From Clostridia bacterium (lineage in GTDB: Bacteria; Bacillota; Clostridia; Oscillospirales; UBA644): a DNA stretch of 34,298 bases. This document shows, one piece after another, positions 17,942 through 25,761 of the stretch (its first letter is position 1; every line of letters starts with the position of its first letter). Location of the stretch: the NCBI GenBank assembly GCA_017934975.1, contig JAGBIM010000032.1, forward strand, positions 1 through 34,298. Direction: 5' to 3'. A model generated the notes under the pieces. It saw nothing but the letters and a program-made list of their open reading frames with translations, did no database searches and had not been told where the DNA came from. The position numbers were made by a program, and so were the translations under genes.

Positions 17942-18871
17942 ATGCGTTACGCCGACTCTGCCGATCAGCTGATCGGAAACACTCCCCTGCTCCGCCTTCG
18001 CCGCATCGAAGAGCACTTCGGGCTGAAGGCAACTCTGCTTGCCAAAATCGAGGGATTCAATCCCGGCGGCTCGGTGAAGGATCGGGTGGCAAAAAAGATG
18101 CTGGACGATGCGGAACAAGCAGGAAAACTGTCGAAAAATTCCGTCATCATCGAGCCCACCTCGGGAAACACGGGAATCGGTCTTGCGGCGGTGGCGGCAA
18201 GTCGGGGATACCGTTGCATCATCGTCATGCCCGATACCATGTCCAAAGAACGGCAGCTGCTGATGAAGGCTTACGGAGCGGAGGTAGTTCTGTCCGACGG
18301 AAAATTCGGTATGAAGGGCGCCATTGAACTGGCGGAAAAGTTGGCCAAGCAATATCCCGACAGCATCATTCCGGGACAATTCGTCAATCCCTCCAATCCC
18401 CGGGCCCACTACGAAACCACGGGGCCCGAGCTCTGGCGAGACACGGAGGGGTCCATCGATCTTTTCGTGGCGGGAATCGGCACGGGCGGTACGATTACGG
18501 GGACGGGACGGTATCTGAAAGAACAAAAGCCCACCCTGAAGGTGATCGGGATCGAACCCAAGGGCTCGGCCGTTCTGTCGGGGGGAAAGGCAGGTCCCCA
18601 CGGATTGCAGGGCATCGGGGCGGGATTCGTGCCCGAAATTCTGGACGCTTCGGTCTGTGACGAAATTTTCCCCGTCACCGAAGAAGAAGCCTACGCCATG
18701 GCCCGCCTTCTCGGCAAGAAAGAAGGAATCCTGGCAGGCATCTCCTCGGGTGCGGCTCTCTTCGCCGCCGCAGAAGCGGCAAAACGCCCCGAAAACGAGG
18801 AAAAAACCATCGTGGTTCTTCTCCCCGACACGGGAGAGCGCTACCTTTCCACCGACCTTTTTCACGAATAA
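17942..18871 (+). CDS. cysK: cysteine synthase A (O-acetylserine sulfhydrylase)
   Basis: 309 residues. A PLP-dependent fold with IGNTPLLRL near the N-terminus, the cofactor lysine Lys46 in PGGSVKDR, the substrate-binding loop TSGNTG (73-78), GIGTGGTITG (phosphate-binding) and ISSGAA near the C-terminus. It makes L-cysteine from O-acetylserine and sulfide in the cytoplasm. GAGAGGA precedes the ATG. It is a single-gene unit with its own promoter and terminator, and no cysE is visible in the window. Cystathionine beta-synthase-like activity cannot be excluded, but length and motifs fit CysK. Confidence 0.93.
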   Translation: MRYADSADQLIGNTPLLRLRRIEEHFGLKATLLAKIEGFNPGGSVKDRVAKKMLDDAEQAGKLSKNSVIIEPTSGNTGIGLAAVAASRGYRCIIVMPDTMSKERQLLMKAYGAEVVLSDGKFGMKGAIELAEKLAKQYPDSIIPGQFVNPSNPRAHYETTGPELWRDTEGSIDLFVAGIGTGGTITGTGRYLKEQKPTLKVIGIEPKGSAVLSGGKAGPHGLQGIGAGFVPEILDASVCDEIFPVTEEEAYAMARLLGKKEGILAGISSGAALFAAAEAAKRPENEEKTIVVLLPDTGERYLSTDLFHE

Positions 18872-18880
18872 ACAGAATAT

Positions 18881-18910
18881 AAAAGAGGAGACGAATTGTC
18901 TCCTCTTTTT
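18881..18910. terminator. bidirectional terminator between cysK and the beta-helix gene
   Basis: AAAAGAGGAGAC (18881-18892) and GTCTCCTCTTTTT (18898-18910) pair over 12 bases with a GAATT loop. T tracts are present on both strands, so it can serve the two convergent genes. Confidence 0.9.
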
Positions 18911-18915
18911 ATTTC

Positions 18916-20067
18916 TTATTTCTCCACCGTTTCGGTGATGGAGTCCCGTTCGATGAGGGTTTTGATGACGGCCCCTTCCTTCATCAGCCAGATGGGTGCG
19001 GTGACCCCTTCCGCCACGGTCTGATGGATATTATCCAGAAGCAGGCGGTCGATGCGGCTGGTGGCGTGGAAGGAGAACAGAGCGCTTTGGGTGCTGTGTT
19101 CCTGATTGCGGCAGAGATTGCGCACCGTCACGTTGCCGCAGATGGCGTCCCGCCCGAAGGCGATATAGGCGTCCGTATCCGCATACTGCTCCCAGCGGGT
19201 ATGACATTCGGGAGTCAGGGGCGTGTTGCTCTTGGTGGCGTACACGTTTTCGATGAGCAGGTTGTCAAACCAAACCTTGCCGGGACGGCCGTTGTGATTG
19301 GAAATAATCACCGCGTGGTGGCGATAGGTGCCGTAAATGCCGTCGATGTGAATATCCCGCATGGGGAAATTCTCCCCCGACAGAAGACGGATGGAGGAAT
19401 AGCCGTTCACGGCGGACACGTTGCGAATGGAAATCCGCTCGATGGGCCCTAAAGTGACCTCCGCGTGGGGCTCGTCGTAGGTGGTCATGCCGATCATATC
19501 GTCGTTGGTGGTCCCTGCCAGATTTTCGATGACCCCGTCGTAAGAAGGCCCGTTGATATGCACCCCATCGGTGCAACCGAAATGCCAGTTATAATCAAAG
19601 AAAATATCCCGAACCACGAATCCTCGCGCGTCGGCAATCTGAATGCCGTAGCTGACGGGGTTGCGCACCGTCATGCGGGAGAGAATCAGGCGGTCAATGC
19701 GGGCAAAACGGATGAGCTTGCCCTTGAAAAGCTTGGGATCGAAGGGATCGTCCAGACGGTGCTCCGATTCGTAAAAGGCGTCCAGCCCCATTTCGTCGCA
19801 GTTTCCGTCCCAAATGCCCCCCACGATTTCGATATTTTCATCCCGTCCGCCTCCGGCGAAATGCTCGTTTTCCAAAAGAGCACAGCGGGACATGGGCGCC
19901 GCCAACAGCTTGGCTCCGGGGGAAAGAATGAAACGGGTATTGGAATGAATAATCAGCGTTTTGGTGATCAAATAGGTCCCCGGCTTGTCCACCGTCACGA
20001 TCCCGCGGGCATCCAGCATCGCCTGCAAAGAAAGAGTATCGTCGTGTATTCCGTCTGCGTACAGCAT
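18916..20067 (-). CDS. right-handed beta-helix protein, GH28/pectate-lyase superfamily
   Basis: 383 residues without a signal peptide, so probably cytoplasmic. The N-terminus has DGIHDDTLSLQAMLD, the motif typical of pectate-lyase-superfamily beta-helices. The middle has TDGVHINGPSYDGVI followed by TNDDMIGM (Asp167, Asp189, Asp190), which resembles the acidic active-site layout of GH28 polygalacturonases. Repeated strand-turn units such as VRNVSAVN and VRNLCRN fit a parallel helix. Activity on an imported oligosaccharide is an inference; substrate unknown. GGAGG precedes the ATG and a perfect promoter lies upstream. Many Phe/Asn/Ile ladders support the fold. Confidence 0.75.
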   Translation of the reverse strand: MLYADGIHDDTLSLQAMLDARGIVTVDKPGTYLITKTLIIHSNTRFILSPGAKLLAAPMSRCALLENEHFAGGGRDENIEIVGGIWDGNCDEMGLDAFYESEHRLDDPFDPKLFKGKLIRFARIDRLILSRMTVRNPVSYGIQIADARGFVVRDIFFDYNWHFGCTDGVHINGPSYDGVIENLAGTTNDDMIGMTTYDEPHAEVTLGPIERISIRNVSAVNGYSSIRLLSGENFPMRDIHIDGIYGTYRHHAVIISNHNGRPGKVWFDNLLIENVYATKSNTPLTPECHTRWEQYADTDAYIAFGRDAICGNVTVRNLCRNQEHSTQSALFSFHATSRIDRLLLDNIHQTVAEGVTAPIWLMKEGAVIKTLIERDSITETVEK

Positions 20068-20096
20068 AAAAAGCCTCCGATCGGTGTGATAGGAAC

Positions 20097-20125
20097 ATTA
20101 TAGCACAAAACCAAGGGACTGTCAA
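20097..20125 (-). promoter_or_regulatory. consensus sigma-A promoter of the beta-helix gene
   Basis: On the minus strand a perfect TTGACA (20125-20120), 17-base spacer and perfect TATAAT (20102-20097). The -35 box lies inside the hairpin that ends the upstream operon. Confidence 0.88.
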
Positions 20126-20136
20126 GAGACAGTCCC
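20115..20136 (-). terminator. hairpin ending the surface-protein operon
   Basis: GGGACTGTC and GACAGTCCC (20115-20123, 20128-20136) make a perfect 9-bp stem with a 4-base loop, 18 bases after the stop of the gene at 20155. The sequence after it on the minus strand is TTGGTTTTG, a modest T tract. Confidence 0.6.
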
Positions 20137-20154
20137 CGTGCAATTTTAACTTAT

Positions 20155-21579
20155 TCAGCCCCGAAAGATTGCCCGCAAAAGAGCAAGAATACTCTTGCGG
20201 AACACGAAAGCAACCACGGCAACGACACCGACCGATCCGCCCACGATAGCAACCGTCGCGCCGACGGACAGACCGTCCTCTTCTTCCGGAATCAAGGACG
20301 AACCGGAATCGGAGCCGTCTTTCCCCGAATGGGCATCGGAATTATCTTGTCCCGAGGAAGAGACCGCATCCGTTTCTGCGGAGGAAGAATTCGTCACGAC
20401 GTCACTTCCGTTTTCCGACACACCTGTGTTCACGGAGTCAGAATCGCCGTCGATCGTCCCCGTATCGGTCACGCCCGTGTCGGTTGCTCCGTCTACCAAT
20501 TCCGAATCCGTTGCATCCATCACGTCGGAGCCGGAAGCAGATTCGGATTCCGTCGTGGACGTGTCTTTGTTCTGCTCCGAGGAACCTTCGGAAACGGTTT
20601 TATACGTGGCCTCCACCGTTACGTCTGCGGCAGGCATGGTAAAGGTGGTTGTTTCAGACTTTTTGTTTGCAAGGGTGACAGAAGAGGACCAACCGTCAAA
20701 GATTTTGCCCGCTACGGAGTTTGCCGTAATCGATACGGTATCACCTTCAGAAGCCTTCGTAGCAGAAATCCCGTTAACCTGAACAGTACCATTCTTTGCA
20801 ATTATATTGTGCTTTTTAAGTGTTGGCTGAATATTAGACAAAACCTGTTTCCAATTCGACCCTGTAAAAAAGATTCTTTCCCCGTTCAACTTAAATACTG
20901 TATTTTCATCACATCCAAGCCCATAGTCTGTTAATCCCGGATTTCCAGCAAGCGACACCGAATGATTCTCATCTACAATGCCATTTCCTACCCAAATTAA
21001 ATTATATCTCTCATTCACCTCAAAAACATCTCCATTTTGAGGGAAATAAGGATCTTGATATGGTTGTCCATTAACATCACCGTTTTCCCAAGTAAACCAA
21101 ACAGAAAAATTCAAATTGGGAACAGACGTCTTTGCTTTTACTTCGAAGAGCGAAGAACTATCCAATCCAGCCTCTGTATAAGGTATTTTTTCACCAATAA
21201 TCGGGAGGTCAATTTCAATCGAAACTTCTGAAACATATGGGACATATATAGCTTTGTAGGTAATTACATCTCCGGCTTTCCCTCCTGTTGCCCCCCACAT
21301 TCCTGAAGAATCGGTTCTGTACTGAAATACGTCGTTAACATATTTATCCCAAAACCCAATTATTTTTCCTTCCGGATACTGGGTTTTGTCAGGAAACAAT
21401 GCGATCTCATTAATCTCGGTTGAACTTGCCGTAGCAGTCTTTATACCATTGACGGTACAATAGCCGCCGATAACATTTATCGTATATCTGTTATCTTCTG
21501 CAAAAAAAGAACTTGTGCTTGAAAACAACACTGCAAGTATTAAAACGACTATTAATATCCATCGATTTAATTCCTTCAT
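20155..21579 (-). CDS. membrane-anchored surface protein with InlB-type repeat domain (paralogue 1)
   Basis: 474 residues. A signal peptide (hydrophobic to about residue 27) is followed by an unrecognised domain of about 230 residues. A beta repeat then runs from about 258 to 333, with FDGWSSSV and TTFTMPAADVTVEATY, typical of divergent InlB-B/Listeria-Bacteroides-type repeats. A Ser/Thr/Asp/Gly-rich linker (about 335-435) leads to a C-terminal membrane helix and basic tail (FRKSILALLRAIFRG). No LPxTG sorting motif. The last ~190 residues are almost identical to the paralogue at 21604-22971. The unique 5' part is A+T-rich. AAGGAG precedes the start. Confidence 0.8.
   Translation of the reverse strand: MKELNRWILIVVLILAVLFSSTSSFFAEDNRYTINVIGGYCTVNGIKTATASSTEINEIALFPDKTQYPEGKIIGFWDKYVNDVFQYRTDSSGMWGATGGKAGDVITYKAIYVPYVSEVSIEIDLPIIGEKIPYTEAGLDSSSLFEVKAKTSVPNLNFSVWFTWENGDVNGQPYQDPYFPQNGDVFEVNERYNLIWVGNGIVDENHSVSLAGNPGLTDYGLGCDENTVFKLNGERIFFTGSNWKQVLSNIQPTLKKHNIIAKNGTVQVNGISATKASEGDTVSITANSVAGKIFDGWSSSVTLANKKSETTTFTMPAADVTVEATYKTVSEGSSEQNKDTSTTESESASGSDVMDATDSELVDGATDTGVTDTGTIDGDSDSVNTGVSENGSDVVTNSSSAETDAVSSSGQDNSDAHSGKDGSDSGSSLIPEEEDGLSVGATVAIVGGSVGVVAVVAFVFRKSILALLRAIFRG
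20159..20727 (-). repeat. direct repeat, copy A (shared 3' half of paralogue 1)
   Basis: About 570 bases, offset by 1449 bases from copy B (21608-22176), with only scattered substitutions (for example A/C and T/G single changes) and no gaps that I could see. It encodes the end of the InlB-type domain, the linker and the membrane anchor. Confidence 0.85.
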
Positions 21580-21603
21580 TGATCAATTCTCCTTCAAAAA
21601 TTC

Positions 21604-22971
21604 TTAACCCCGAAAGATTGCCCGCAAAAGAGCAAGAATACTCTTGCGGAACACGAACGCAACCACGGCAACGACGCCGACCGATCCGCCCACGATAGCA
21701 ACCGTCGCGCCGACGGACAGACCGTCCTCTTCTTCCGGAATTAAGGACGAACCGGAATCGGAGCCGTCTTTCCCCGAATCGGCATCGGAATTATCTTGTC
21801 CCGAGGAAGAGGCCGCACCCGTTTCTGCGGAGGAAGAATTCGTCACAACGTCACTTCCGTTTTCCGACACACCTGTGTTCACGGAGTCAGAATCGCCGTC
21901 GATCGTCCCCGTATCGGTCACGCCCGTGTCGGTTGCTCCGTCTACAAATTCCGAATCCGTTGCATCCATCACATCGGAGCCGGAAGCAGATTCGGATTCC
22001 GTCGTGGACGTGTCTTTGTTCTGCTCCGAGGAACCTTCGGAAACGGTCTTATACGTGGCCTCCACCGTTACGTCTGCGGCAGGCATGGTAAAGGTGGTTG
22101 TTTCAGACTTTTTGTTTGCAAGGGTGACGGAAGTGGACCAACCGTCAAAGAGTTTGCCCGCTACGGAGTTTGCCTTAATGGTGACAACGTCGCCGGCTTT
22201 TGCATTGGTTGCAGCCTTTCCGTTCACCGTAGCAGATCCGTTTTCGACCGCAACGTTATAAGTCGGAGCAACCAAGGGGCCGTAGGTCGCAACAACATCA
22301 TTGTCTTCCATTGCGGCCCATATTGCTTCTGAAAATTCTGTTTTAGAACAAACCGTTCCGTTGATTTTATAAACACAATTTTCTGCAAAAACATTGCGAC
22401 TGTCGCTTATCCCCGTTGCCAAAAGTCGATAATACTTACCTTCTTCAAATTTCAGATTTCCGTGTGTGGTGCTTTCGCTGTAAACGGGCGTAAAGTTTTC
22501 TCCGTCGGTGGAGACTTCCCATTCAAAACCCAAAAAGAAATTGGAAAGAGGGTCTCGCTCACTGCACTCGTTAAAAGATTCAATCGTCATACCGACTTTC
22601 GGTTCGTAAATAAAATTCACTTCCGTATAGTACGAAGCAAACGCGGCCGCGCCCTCAACATCAGAGCCGGGCATGGTGAAAGTTATCGTTTTCTGCTCAC
22701 TACTGACGGTTGTTTCAAAGACCTCAAATGAAAAATCTTTGTTGTAAACTTCCCAATAAATAGCTACCGTTTTTCCTTCCGGCACGTTTGCCGTCAGCGT
22801 TACCGGATCCCCCGCGGCGGCTTCGGTAACGGTCTTTCCGTTTACGGTTGCAACCGCGTTTTCTACGTTGATTTTGTATGTCGCCGCGGCGTCGCTTTGA
22901 ATTGATCCCCATGCGAAAAAGGACAACATGAAGCAAAAAATTGCTGCAATACAATAAAAATGTTTCCTCAT
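21604..22971 (-). CDS. membrane-anchored surface protein with InlB-type repeat domains (paralogue 2)
   Basis: 455 residues with a signal peptide (about 1-29, ending SDAAA). Two beta repeat domains are seen, each starting Y-x-V-x-VENG/A-x-ATVNGK and ending TFTMPxxDV: one at about 32-115, the other at about 235-310. The second keeps the canonical FDGWSTSV. A Ser/Thr/Asp-rich linker and the same C-terminal helix and tail as paralogue 1 follow. It lies 24 bases upstream of paralogue 1 and 21 bases after the M23 gene, in one operon. Cell adhesion or matrix binding is possible from domain type only. Confidence 0.8.
   Translation of the reverse strand: MRKHFYCIAAIFCFMLSFFAWGSIQSDAAATYKINVENAVATVNGKTVTEAAAGDPVTLTANVPEGKTVAIYWEVYNKDFSFEVFETTVSSEQKTITFTMPGSDVEGAAAFASYYTEVNFIYEPKVGMTIESFNECSERDPLSNFFLGFEWEVSTDGENFTPVYSESTTHGNLKFEEGKYYRLLATGISDSRNVFAENCVYKINGTVCSKTEFSEAIWAAMEDNDVVATYGPLVAPTYNVAVENGSATVNGKAATNAKAGDVVTIKANSVAGKLFDGWSTSVTLANKKSETTTFTMPAADVTVEATYKTVSEGSSEQNKDTSTTESESASGSDVMDATDSEFVDGATDTGVTDTGTIDGDSDSVNTGVSENGSDVVTNSSSAETGAASSSGQDNSDADSGKDGSDSGSSLIPEEEDGLSVGATVAIVGGSVGVVAVVAFVFRKSILALLRAIFRG
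21608..22176 (-). repeat. direct repeat, copy B (shared 3' half of paralogue 2)
   Basis: Partner of copy A (20159-20727). Similarity drops sharply upstream of the codons for ANSVAGK in both genes, so the border lies inside the repeat domain. Confidence 0.85.
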
Positions 22972-22992
22972 TTTACACCTCGTATTTTTAAT

Positions 22993-25605
22993 TTACTTAC
23001 GCTTTTTTACAACGAACAGAATTGTCCCGACAATCGCTGCAGCGGAAAGAACGATCGCACCTGCAAGGACGAGCAGACTATTGTCGGAGCCTTCTTCCTG
23101 CTTTTCTTCGGAATCATTGGGTTTTGTCGAGTATTCAGGGATTTCTTCTGTGGATTCATCCTTCGACGTTGTTTCGGGCGTTCTGTAATCCAGTCGCGTA
23201 TCGCAGTCAATGCACCGCACCTCGCTGCTTCCGTCCGCGTCGGAAATCCAATCTCCGGGGGTATGTGCCGTCGGTTGTGCAAGAACGGTTCCGCATACAA
23301 GACAATTTTGGCTTGTCGTGCAGGTTGCGGCCGCTCCGGGGGTATGTGCTTCTTTTTCTGCAATCGTGATCCCGCAGGTTATACAGGTTTGCGGTGCGGT
23401 ACAGGTGGCGGCGGCTCCCGGATGGTGTCCACCGACAGGGTTCACGATAATTCCGCAGGTGGTGCATTTTTGCGGTTCCGTGCAGGTTGCCGCTTCGCCC
23501 AACGTGTGTCCTTTTGCTTGTGTAATAATAATTGCACAAGTCGCACATTTTTGTGCCTCCGTACAAGAAGCGGTTCCTTCGGCGACGTGTCCCAAGGCTT
23601 CTGCCAAGGTTACTCCGCATGTGGTGCACTTTTGCGGGGTTGTACAAGTTGCCGCAGCACCTCCACGGTGTCCTTTCGCGTCACTCAGAACCGAGCTGCA
23701 GACCGTACATTTCTGAGGCTCCGTGCAGGTGGCGGGAGTTCCCGCCTTATGTCCCACGGCTTCAGCAAGAGTCGCTTCGCAGACGGTACATTTTTGCGGT
23801 TCCGTACAGGTTGCGGCCGCTCCGGGCTTGTGGCCGATTTCTTTTGCTAAAGTCGTCCCGCATTTCGAACAGGTCTGCGGCTCCGTACAGGTTGCAGCAC
23901 TTCCGGGTGTGTGTGCCTTCTTTTCTGCAAGTGTTTTTCCGCATGTTGTACAGGTTTGCGGGGAGGTGCAGGTTGCTTCCGGCCCCGGATGATGCCCACC
24001 GACGGGAGAAATCGTGGTTCCGCAGGTGGTGCACGTTTGCGGAGTCGTACAGGTTGCCGCAGGCCCTAATTTATGTCCTTTTGCTGGGGTTAATACAACG
24101 CTGCAAACGGTGCATTTTTGTGCCGTTGTACAGGTGGCGGCAGCTCCTGCTTTGTGTCCTTTTGCGGCGACCAGGGTAGCGCTGCAAACCGTGCATTTTT
24201 GTGCCGTGGTACAGGTAGCGGCAGCTCCTGCCTTATGACCTTTTGCGGCGACCAGGGTAGCACTGCAAACCGTACATTTTTGTGCCGTCGTACAAGTGGC
24301 GGCAGCTCCGGCTTTATGTCCCTTGGCCGCGACTAAGGTTTCTCCGCAGGTGGTGCATTTTTGTGCCGTGGTGCAGGTGGCGGCGGCTCCTGCAGTATGC
24401 TTATGCCACACGGCGTAAAGCGTCACGTTCTTGTTTGCCGTATAACTTCCGCCCGCTTTATAGGTCGCGGAGGTGGCAGAGGAACTGGTGGACCATCCCA
24501 AAAAGACGTATCCGCTGCGGGTGGGCTTTGTAGAACTCAAGGTGAGCGAGGAACCGTAGTTCTTTAATTGTTGTTTGGGGGCTCCCGAACCGCCGTTTGC
24601 ATTGTATTTCACCAGATTTTGAAGAGTCCACTTTTGAGAGGTTGCACCGGTATAGGTGGATACAATCATTTTTCGGCCGTCGGATGCCAGGGAGAGAACA
24701 CAGGAGGGGTTCATCATGTTTCGGATGACGTATCCTCCCGAGACCTTTTCAAATCCCCACCATTGGGAAGATTCGTTCCAGTCGTCCCAAATGTTCACGT
24801 TGCTTCCGCTTTGTACGGTATCTCCGTAAGCATTGACCAGGCGAGAAGAACAGCAACCCGGACGCATTCTGTATCCGGAAGAAGCTTTTGTGAGTTTCAT
24901 CTGAAATTCCGAAGAGCTGACAAATTCCCAAGTGTTGACTTGATTTCCTTGAAAGTCTTTTCCTTCGGAAACGCTCACGTATTCTCCGGTGGAATTGTTC
25001 TTGATGTAATAGGTCCCTTCGGAGATGTTGGCGTAGGAGATGGAGGAAGCGTTATTTCCGTATCCGGAGTAGGAATAATTAATGCTTCCTCCTTTAGAAG
25101 TAGGATTGACATTGATCTTGCTTGATCCGCTTCTTACTTCGAAATGCAAATGCTTGCCTGTGGAGTACCCAGACGATCCCATAGTGGCGATAGCTTGTCC
25201 TGCAACAACTCTTGATCCTACAGATACCTTTAGACTTCCTTTTAGAAGATGTCCATAATACGCAGAGGTTCCGTCGTCTTGGTCAATTCTTATATAGTTT
25301 CCGTACGTTGTCCAATGTTCACATTGATATCCGCAACTAACATGAGTGCAGGAGTCTGCGGTAGCCCCGACAGTTCCGCTATATGCCGCGTAAATGGTGT
25401 CATCTCCCGAAGCGTGGATATCAATCCCGTCATGCCATGCACCATATGCGTCGGTATAACCATAAAGGTATGCAATAGAACCTCCGTTATTTACGGGGAA
25501 CAAATAGTTGTAGGTTGTAGCAGAGGAGGATAACACACTAAGAGACAGTATTATCCCTATACAAAGAACGGTGAGAAAAAACGAAAGAAGATGCTTTTTT
25601 TTCAT
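22993..25605 (-). CDS. anchored M23 metallopeptidase with ricin-type, InlB-type and 14 Cys/His repeats
   Basis: 870 residues. Signal peptide (1-29). An M23 peptidase domain covers about 35-170: zinc ligands His58 and Asp62 (HxxxD), His119 (YGHL) and HLHFEV with His152/His154, so all catalytic residues are present. A ricin-type beta-trefoil-like region follows (about 190-331), with repeated W-x-x motifs such as SQKWTLQ. An InlB-type repeat is at 333-400. Residues 403-780 are 14 copies of a 27-residue unit with C-x5-C-x2-C-x9-H. A fifteenth, broken copy, an acidic linker and a C-terminal membrane helix with a KKRK tail end the protein. M23 enzymes cut peptidoglycan cross-bridges. It is the first gene of the operon. 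Confidence 0.85.
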   Translation of the reverse strand: MKKKHLLSFFLTVLCIGIILSLSVLSSSATTYNYLFPVNNGGSIAYLYGYTDAYGAWHDGIDIHASGDDTIYAAYSGTVGATADSCTHVSCGYQCEHWTTYGNYIRIDQDDGTSAYYGHLLKGSLKVSVGSRVVAGQAIATMGSSGYSTGKHLHFEVRSGSSKINVNPTSKGGSINYSYSGYGNNASSISYANISEGTYYIKNNSTGEYVSVSEGKDFQGNQVNTWEFVSSSEFQMKLTKASSGYRMRPGCCSSRLVNAYGDTVQSGSNVNIWDDWNESSQWWGFEKVSGGYVIRNMMNPSCVLSLASDGRKMIVSTYTGATSQKWTLQNLVKYNANGGSGAPKQQLKNYGSSLTLSSTKPTRSGYVFLGWSTSSSATSATYKAGGSYTANKNVTLYAVWHKHTAGAAATCTTAQKCTTCGETLVAAKGHKAGAAATCTTAQKCTVCSATLVAAKGHKAGAAATCTTAQKCTVCSATLVAAKGHKAGAAATCTTAQKCTVCSVVLTPAKGHKLGPAATCTTPQTCTTCGTTISPVGGHHPGPEATCTSPQTCTTCGKTLAEKKAHTPGSAATCTEPQTCSKCGTTLAKEIGHKPGAAATCTEPQKCTVCEATLAEAVGHKAGTPATCTEPQKCTVCSSVLSDAKGHRGGAAATCTTPQKCTTCGVTLAEALGHVAEGTASCTEAQKCATCAIIITQAKGHTLGEAATCTEPQKCTTCGIIVNPVGGHHPGAAATCTAPQTCITCGITIAEKEAHTPGAAATCTTSQNCLVCGTVLAQPTAHTPGDWISDADGSSEVRCIDCDTRLDYRTPETTSKDESTEEIPEYSTKPNDSEEKQEEGSDNSLLVLAGAIVLSAAAIVGTILFVVKKRK
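23266..24399 (-). repeat. 14 tandem 81-bp repeats encoding a 27-residue Cys/His unit
   Basis: Copies 1-4, at the 5' end of the array (residues 403-510), are nearly identical; copies 2 and 3 are identical in protein. Later copies diverge (KC/TC, AKG/VGG). Exactly 27 residues separate successive His-initiated units, with no indels. A gradient from similar to divergent copies fits recent expansion at the 5' end of the array. Confidence 0.95.
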
Positions 25606-25655
25606 AATAATCGATCCTTTCTATTTTATTCGACATTTTTTTGTTTTGCCTCCAT

Positions 25656-25684
25656 ATTATAACACTATAATTGTAATTTGTCAA
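25656..25684 (-). promoter_or_regulatory. consensus promoter of the surface-protein operon
   Basis: On the minus strand a perfect TTGACA (25684-25679), a 17-base spacer and a perfect TATAAT (25661-25656), about 50 bases before the M23 gene. The palindrome GTATTTAATAC (25685-25695) touches the -35 box. Confidence 0.9.
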
Positions 25685-25695
25685 GTATTTAATAC
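25685..25695. promoter_or_regulatory. candidate operator, left copy
   Basis: GTATT-T-AATAC, an inverted repeat next to the -35 box of the surface operon. The similar GTATTAATAC lies at 25734-25743. Assignment to the adjacent XRE regulator is inferred. Confidence 0.45.
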
Positions 25696-25726
25696 CATGA
25701 GCGGTTATATTTTTTGAAATTTATGC

Positions 25727-25732
25727 TATAAT
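25727..25732 (+). promoter_or_regulatory. -10 box of the XRE regulator gene
   Basis: A perfect TATAAT, 29 bases before the ATG, preceded by a weak -35 region (GTTATA around 25704-25709). This fits a promoter that is low or needs activation. Confidence 0.55.
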
Positions 25733-25733
25733 A

Positions 25734-25743
25734 GTATTAATAC
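25734..25743. promoter_or_regulatory. candidate operator, right copy
   Basis: GTATTAATAC, a perfect palindrome directly after the -10 box of the XRE gene, where a bound repressor would block transcription. Confidence 0.45.
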
Positions 25744-25761
25744 GAAAGATGGAGGTACGCT

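Noticed and set aside
23266..24399. Possible CRISPR array in the repeated region
   Set aside because: The 81-base units are contiguous, in frame and code for a Cys/His repeat; there are no unique spacers.
20155..25605. Sortase-anchored (LPxTG) surface proteins
   Set aside because: No LPxTG-like motif lies before the C-terminal helices; they look like plain membrane anchors.
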